From positions 1 to 6,437 of the forward strand of contig JAUVKO010000132.1 of NCBI GenBank assembly GCA_030596225.1: DNA of 6,437 bases. The letters run 5' to 3'. The translations under genes were made by a program, and so were the position numbers. The notes below the pieces were generated by a model. That model searched no databases and was not told the origin of the DNA. It worked only from the letters and a program-made list of their open reading frames with translations. This document shows, one piece after another, positions 1 to 3,891 of this stretch. Every line of letters starts with the position of its first letter. The first letter of the stretch is position 1. The DNA comes from Fidelibacterota bacterium (GTDB taxonomy: Bacteria; Fidelibacterota; UBA8477; JABMPR01).

Positions 1-76
1 ATTGAGGTGGTCGCATCAATTGAGCCTGTAATGATATTCCGGAGAGCAGAATCAGAATTGCCAGTAACCTTTTCAT
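1..76 (-). CDS. Secreted protein of unknown function, N-terminal fragment
   Basis: Only the first 25 codons are in the window; the gene runs off the left edge. The ATG at 76 overlaps the lipoprotein gene's TGA as ATGA, and a G-run (GGGGG) lies about 7 bases upstream as a possible SD. The peptide starts MKRLLAILILLSGISLQAQ: a short basic N-terminus, a hydrophobic core and likely Sec signal peptidase cleavage at LQA|Q after Ala18, leaving Gln at mature position 1. The mature domain is not visible, so no function can be given. Overlap, strand and signal peptide together make a real gene likely. Confidence 0.7.
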   Translation of the reverse strand, partial: MKRLLAILILLSGISLQAQLMRPPQ

Positions 77-978
77 TGGAAAACCCCCAGCATGCTATTT
101 GTATTAGGTGCTGATTTAATCAGTCCGGGTGGGGGTAGAACCACTAGTGAATCTTCCAGAGGTTCTGCTGCAATACCCAGCCAGGTGCGGGCATTGAAGG
201 TCCAATAGTAGGTTCCACTGAGATTTGTAGGTGTGAGTGCCAGAAGCAAGCTATAGATCCCATCATTGGCAATTCTGTCACCACTGGTAAAATCCACACT
301 GTCAAATGTGAAAAACACTTCACTGCTGCCATCATCATAAAGCGGAATAGGTTGACCATTGTTGGCATAATTACCATCGGGTTTAAGTGACATCATACTC
401 ACGTCCCGAATCTCGTCCAGACCTTTGGGGTGGGTTAGCTCCACCTCCAGGGTATCCAACACCAGACCATCTATCGACAGAGTAAGAGTGTCCAAATGAC
501 TTGCACTTAAGATAAGAGGAGGAGCAGGTCGCTCCGGCTGTAAGGTTTGAGTAATTTGCTTGAGATCTGCTCCGGAACTGACAGACACCTCTAATGTCCA
601 AAGACTGTCAATGTAGGAGGATAAGGAATCAGGCAAAATCCAGTTTGCATCATAGGAACCGTCATTGACCTGGATGTCTCCCTGAAGTCCGTCATCATTC
701 AAACTAAGTGATGCCACATTAATAGTCTGGGGCAGGTATAAATGAGCTTCGCTGGTGGAAATTTCTTCCGGACTGCTAATAGCGACAGATATAAAGAATT
801 CCTGTGAAAGATAATCAAATTCAAAAGCGGTGACTGCCACCGAAAAAGTATTCACTTCAGTACCTTGAATATAAGGTTCTTCATCCAGAGTTGTTGGAAC
901 CTGATCACAATTGATCAGCAACAGGACTGATATAATAAAAAGAATTATTTGTAAGACCCTCAGTATGTATAATTTCAT
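73..978 (-). CDS. Lipoprotein with two DDG...GDxxxNDGxY repeats, function unknown
   Basis: A 301-residue envelope protein of unknown function. The start is the ATG at 978, giving MKLYILRV, a hydrophobic stretch and the lipobox LINC with Cys24 as the predicted lipidated residue. An in-frame ATG at 1077 would add 33 residues, overlap prmA by 31 bases and place the translated 9-base repeat before the signal peptide, so it is rejected. Asp follows the Cys. The mature part contains two copies of an acidic pattern with identical core spacing: DDG (95-97) with GDIQVNDGSY (100-109), and DDG (215-217) with GDRIANDGIY (233-242), each followed by an aliphatic or aromatic strand. Such Asp/Asn/Gly loops are common in extracellular beta-sandwich domains and could bind calcium; this is inference. 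A Pro-rich hinge (PERPAPP, about 148-154) separates the two halves. No clear SD lies before the ATG (the nearest AGG is only 3 bases away). The stop overlaps the next start as ATGA. Confidence 0.75.
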   Translation of the reverse strand: MKLYILRVLQIILFIISVLLLINCDQVPTTLDEEPYIQGTEVNTFSVAVTAFEFDYLSQEFFISVAISSPEEISTSEAHLYLPQTINVASLSLNDDGLQGDIQVNDGSYDANWILPDSLSSYIDSLWTLEVSVSSGADLKQITQTLQPERPAPPLILSASHLDTLTLSIDGLVLDTLEVELTHPKGLDEIRDVSMMSLKPDGNYANNGQPIPLYDDGSSEVFFTFDSVDFTSGDRIANDGIYSLLLALTPTNLSGTYYWTFNARTWLGIAAEPLEDSLVVLPPPGLIKSAPNTNSMLGVFQ

Positions 979-992
979 AGGCCTGATACTAT

Positions 993-1019
993 TCTCTGCG
1001 CTCTTAGCGCTCTCTGCGG
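993..1019 (-). repeat. Three tandem 9-base units of a GCAGAG-type dispersed repeat
   Basis: On the minus strand the spacer between prmA and the lipoprotein gene reads CCGCAGAGA, GCGCTAAGA, GCGCAGAGA: three consecutive 9-base units with consensus GCGCAGAGA. Leading purine-rich sequence AAGAAAAAGGAATTAA (to about 1035) probably belongs to the same element. I recall similar NNGCAGAGA arrays as frequent short dispersed repeats, often between genes, in several uncultured and environmental bacterial phyla; that is recollection, not a search. Read through in frame with the lipoprotein gene it encodes Lys/Glu/Ala/Ser-rich residues (KKKELTAESAKSAEN), which appear to be an artefact of an over-extended frame. 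Confidence 0.75.
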
Positions 1020-1046
1020 TTAATTCCTTTTTCTTATGAATCTGTT

Positions 1047-1892
1047 TTATTTGACTTCGCATAAATAGGCGATCCATTCGTTCTTTGTGTAGGTTTTTAT
1101 GATTTTCCAGGGAGAGGTGTTCAACAGATTCCGGGTTTCTATATCTTCACTAGCCAGCAGACCGGAGACGATCACTTGTCCTCCAGACCGAACAGAATTG
1201 AAGTAATTCGGTAAAATTGGAAAAAGTCGAGACCGGATGATATTCACAACCATGATATCATAAGGTGGATTCAGAAGGGGTTTATCAGTGATCTGAAGAT
1301 CAAATCCTGAAGTGATCTCATTGAGCTCAAGATTAGCCTCGATATTCTCTTCTGTGAAGGGATCATTCTCAATAGCATCCACTTGAGCTGCCCCTAGATG
1401 CAAGGCAGTGATGCCTAGAATACCGCTACCGGTTCCTATGTCCAACACCCGTTCCTGACCCTTGATACATACTTCCAACATTTGGAGGCAGAGTTGAGTG
1501 GTTTCATGAGTACCGGTCCCAAAAGCCATGGCCGGCCTGATCCGGGTTTTTATTTTATGGGGAAAAGCTGTTAGATCTTCCCATTCCGGAAGAACGACCA
1601 TCTGTGCAGTGATTTCAGTTGGTTTAAAAAATGCCTGCCAGTTTTTATTCCAATTTTCACGGTTAACCACATCTTCTGATACACTTGCTACCGAATCCAA
1701 CTCTCGCAGGAAAGCTTTAAACTCGCCGAGGAGTACTTGAGTGTCATTGTCCAGAGGGTAGCTGACTTGGAATACGCAGTCTTTTTCAACAATAGCCAAG
1801 CCACCAAGAGCCAAAGCAAAATCCATGGCAACTTCCCGGTGTTTTTCGTCAATATTGACATCGACTGAAACCCATTGTGAAACCCTGTTCAT
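1047..1892 (-). CDS. prmA: Ribosomal protein L11 methyltransferase PrmA
   Basis: A 281-residue SAM-dependent methyltransferase of the PrmA family, which trimethylates ribosomal protein L11 in the cytoplasm. The N-terminal substrate-recognition domain (about 5-70) has the usual WVSVDV and Gly-Gly elements. WNKNWQAFFKP (81-91) is the conserved linker. MAFGTGTHETT (122-132) is the PrmA signature. SAM motif I is VLDIGTGSGILG (149-160), followed by the acidic AIEND (174-178), ANLELN, and IMVVNIIRSRL (213-223) in place of the usual DLVxANILxxxL; GGQVIVSGLL (237-246) is near the end. Length fits the family (about 290). The chosen ATG at 1892 has a good SD and overlaps the upstream stop as TGATG; starting at 1922 would give 291 residues and a 31-base overlap. 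No missing key residue is apparent. L11 methylation is usually dispensable, and the gene shows no functional link to its secretion-related neighbours. Confidence 0.93.
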   Translation of the reverse strand: MNRVSQWVSVDVNIDEKHREVAMDFALALGGLAIVEKDCVFQVSYPLDNDTQVLLGEFKAFLRELDSVASVSEDVVNRENWNKNWQAFFKPTEITAQMVVLPEWEDLTAFPHKIKTRIRPAMAFGTGTHETTQLCLQMLEVCIKGQERVLDIGTGSGILGITALHLGAAQVDAIENDPFTEENIEANLELNEITSGFDLQITDKPLLNPPYDIMVVNIIRSRLFPILPNYFNSVRSGGQVIVSGLLASEDIETRNLLNTSPWKIIKTYTKNEWIAYLCEVK

Positions 1893-2941
1893 CAGGCAAT
1901 TCCCTTGTTCTGTCTGAGCCATTTGAGAAACAGGGGATTGTAGATGTGATAACCTTCATCCCGGTTGATCAGCCAGCCTTCCCGTAACAGTTTTAAAGTA
2001 GTGTTATGTGCAGTGCTGGTGGCTGACAGCTTAAATTTTCTAATGAAACCCAATTCAGTAGGATGAGAATATCCAGCAGCTAAACCCAGGAATAGTCGTT
2101 TTTCGTTCAATCCAAAACCATCCCACAGGAAAGCAAACAGATCATTATGCTCGGTCAACATTTTACGAATGGAGCGATCCAAAAGACGTGTAGTTGTTCC
2201 CTCTAACCATAATTGTGCCAGGGAGTGAGCCAATTGTTGAGTTAGCTGAGTTTGTCCATTAGTGAAATTCAGCACTGCGTCGGCCAAGTCGAAATCGCTA
2301 AGACCCATACGGCGGAAACGCTGAGTAAGGAAATGATTAAAGGCTTTCAGGTCCAAATTGTTAATAGAGAGCTGTTCATACTGACCAAAGAACGGATGCC
2401 CTCGATCATCAAATATATTATGGAGGATATCCTCACGATGACTGATGATAATGTGGGTGATACCCTGTCTATTTCTAAGGATCCCTCTTAATTCTCCGAT
2501 AAGATCATCCTTAAGTTTAACCAGATGTTGAAATTCGTCCCAGGCGATGCTGAATTTCCGTTTACTGAGCTTAACCAGATCATACAAAAGTTCAAAAACA
2601 GGTGTCAATGCTGAATCCTGGTCTTTGACGCGTAACGCTTTAGTCTGGCCCTCTGCTTTTGCAAGCGGGAAGTTTTTTTCCACGGCATCTAGTATGAGGT
2701 TGATAAGATCCCCCCGACTGACCACAAAACTAAGATCCAGATAGATTGAAGCATTGGAGGGCTGGTTAAGGACGTGTTTAACCAAGCTGGTTTTACCCAT
2801 ACCGCGTTGTCCGGTAATAATAAGATGGATTTGTTTATCAATGACTGTTGTGATGTGTTCCTGTTCATCGGGACGAGCGATGTAGTTATTTCCACTAACA
2901 GGCTTTCCCCAGGTGAAGGGATTGGCATAAATATTACTCAT
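1892..2941 (-). CDS. Archaeal-type AAA+/STAND-like ATPase with C-terminal winged helix, function unknown
   Basis: A 349-residue cytoplasmic protein with no signal peptide or membrane segment. The opening NPFTWGKPVSGNNYIARPDE is the typical lead-in of bacterial members of the archaeal-ATPase (Arch_ATPase/ATPase_2) group. Walker A is GQRGMGKT (residues 44-51). Walker B is SIAWDEFQ (about 131-138, with D135 and E136). A sensor-1-like strand IIISHRE lies at 165-170. A helical lid follows (about 195-265), then a winged-helix-like domain (about 275-345) ending in YHIYNPLFLKWLR, a usual C-terminal signature of this group. The members' biological role is mostly unknown; proposed roles include DNA or protein remodelling and toxin or mobile-element functions, but nothing here selects one. 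It is preceded by a strong SD, and its TGA stop shares one base with the prmA start, so the two are probably translated together. Confidence 0.8.
   Translation of the reverse strand: MSNIYANPFTWGKPVSGNNYIARPDEQEHITTVIDKQIHLIITGQRGMGKTSLVKHVLNQPSNASIYLDLSFVVSRGDLINLILDAVEKNFPLAKAEGQTKALRVKDQDSALTPVFELLYDLVKLSKRKFSIAWDEFQHLVKLKDDLIGELRGILRNRQGITHIIISHREDILHNIFDDRGHPFFGQYEQLSINNLDLKAFNHFLTQRFRRMGLSDFDLADAVLNFTNGQTQLTQQLAHSLAQLWLEGTTTRLLDRSIRKMLTEHNDLFAFLWDGFGLNEKRLFLGLAAGYSHPTELGFIRKFKLSATSTAHNTTLKLLREGWLINRDEGYHIYNPLFLKWLRQNKGIA
1901..1906 (-). promoter_or_regulatory. SD site that decides the prmA start
   Basis: AAGGGA lies inside the 3' end of the ATPase gene, 8 bases before the ATG at 1892. 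It supports that ATG over the in-frame ATG at 1922, which would add ten residues with no resemblance to PrmA N-termini. Confidence 0.65.
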
Positions 2942-2949
2942 GGTATGAG

Positions 2950-2957
2950 TCCTTTTT
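2950..2957 (-). promoter_or_regulatory. SD site of the AAA+ ATPase gene
   Basis: AAAAAGGA in the 27-base gap between the M28 gene stop and the ATG at 2941; the core AAGGA ends 8 bases before the start. It is strong and well spaced, and it fixes the start of the ATPase. Confidence 0.7.
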
Positions 2958-2968
2958 ACCTATAACTC

Positions 2969-3880
2969 TCATTGTTGGTATAGCCAGGTTAACACTGTAT
3001 TTCCAACTGCTTCCAGACTTTCGGGACTACATTTATCAGGTGTATCATCATGGGTGTGCCAATACCGGTTGTCTGGTCCGGGGTACTCGAAATCAATAAT
3101 ATCGATAGCCGGAATACCTTTTTCGATGAATGGCACATGATCATCATACATGGCAGTTCCGGGAACCAATTGAAATTGATCGTATCCTATTTCAACCCCG
3201 ACAGCCCAGATCTCTTCCATGACCCTTGGTGCAGATTGATATGAAACAGGATCAATTTTGAGCAACAGATCAGTGTCGCCTACCATATCGAGCAGTATGA
3301 CCTGCTGCGCAAGGGGATGATAAGGATGATCCACATAGTAGCGACTTCCCAGGAGATAATTCTGAAGGTCCCGAGGTTCACCATAATCCTCGCCATCAAA
3401 AAGGATGATGTCAATCCCGGGGTTTGTAGAAGTGGTTTTAAGCTGTCGGGCGATCTCTAGCAGAATGGCCACTCCACTGGCACCATCGTTAGCACCAATA
3501 ATAGGCTTGTTAGGGTAGTATTTATCATATTCAGCCCGAGGTCGAGTATCCCAGTGGGCACATAGAATAATACGCTCTTGTTTTTCCGGTTGAAAGCGGG
3601 CAATAATATTGGTCAGATCCAGTTTTCGGTCTGCATACGGGTCGTCCAACTGAAAGTTTTGAAGGAATACTTCATCAGCAAGAGATTCCAGGATTTTCAC
3701 ATAGAATTCAATGGCAGCTTTGGCACCGATGGAGTTGGGTTCTCGGGTTCCAAGATCACATTGGGCTAGCAAATCATCATAAGCACGATCCGCGTTGAAA
3801 TCAGTTTGAGCCGGCAAGACCGTTGGATAACTCAAGATGAAAAGAGTAAAGATGATCAATCGATTACTAAAAACTTTCAT
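2969..3880 (-). CDS. Secreted M28-family enzyme, probable glutaminyl-peptide cyclotransferase
   Basis: A 303-residue secreted protein with the zinc-dependent M28 fold. The N-terminus is a Sec signal peptide (hydrophobic residues about 8-22) with likely cleavage at LPA|Q after Ala24. Visible active-site elements: H109 in CAHWD; zinc-ligand candidate D132 in GANDGASG; E164-D165 in FDGEDYG, matching the general-base/zinc pair Glu201-Glu202 of human glutaminyl cyclase (QC); D198 in LLDMVGD; D246-D247 in DDHVPF; and W274-H275 in YWHTHDD, matching the QC Trp329-His330 (human residue numbers from memory). The set D198, DDHxPF and WHTxDD favours glutaminyl cyclase over a plain aminopeptidase. Such enzymes cyclise N-terminal Gln to pyroglutamate on exported proteins. 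Asp replaces the second Glu of the pair, which is common in bacterial members and still able to bind zinc. Its position directly after sprA suggests work on secreted proteins in the periplasm. A generic M28 aminopeptidase remains the alternative. Confidence 0.82.
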   Translation of the reverse strand: MKVFSNRLIIFTLFILSYPTVLPAQTDFNADRAYDDLLAQCDLGTREPNSIGAKAAIEFYVKILESLADEVFLQNFQLDDPYADRKLDLTNIIARFQPEKQERIILCAHWDTRPRAEYDKYYPNKPIIGANDGASGVAILLEIARQLKTTSTNPGIDIILFDGEDYGEPRDLQNYLLGSRYYVDHPYHPLAQQVILLDMVGDTDLLLKIDPVSYQSAPRVMEEIWAVGVEIGYDQFQLVPGTAMYDDHVPFIEKGIPAIDIIDFEYPGPDNRYWHTHDDTPDKCSPESLEAVGNTVLTWLYQQ

Positions 3881-3887
3881 AAGAAGG

Positions 3888-3891
3888 TCCT
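3888..3891 (-). promoter_or_regulatory. SD site of the M28 cyclase-like gene, overlapping the sprA stop
   Basis: The core AGGA uses two bases of the sprA TAG stop codon (TAGGA) and lies 7 bases before the ATG at 3880. Ribosomes finishing sprA would therefore uncover or reuse this site, suggesting coupled translation. It also supports the ATG chosen for the M28 gene. Confidence 0.6.

Noticed and set aside
993..1019. Possible CRISPR or transcription terminator in the prmA-lipoprotein spacer
   Set aside because: The units are only 9 bases, directly adjacent without spacers, and there is no T-run after a stable hairpin on the minus strand; a dispersed tandem repeat explains it better.
979..1077. 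N-terminal extension of the lipoprotein frame to an ATG at 1077
   Set aside because: It overlaps the prmA 3' end, translates the 9-base repeat, and would put 33 charged residues ahead of an otherwise standard lipoprotein signal peptide.
1893..1922. Earlier prmA start at 1922
   Set aside because: The ten extra residues do not resemble PrmA, and the ATG at 1892 has an AAGGGA SD at 8 bases and a TGATG overlap with the upstream stop.
2252..2491. Plus-strand open frame within the ATPase gene
   Set aside because: It is antisense to a well-supported ATPase, has no family features and no upstream context.
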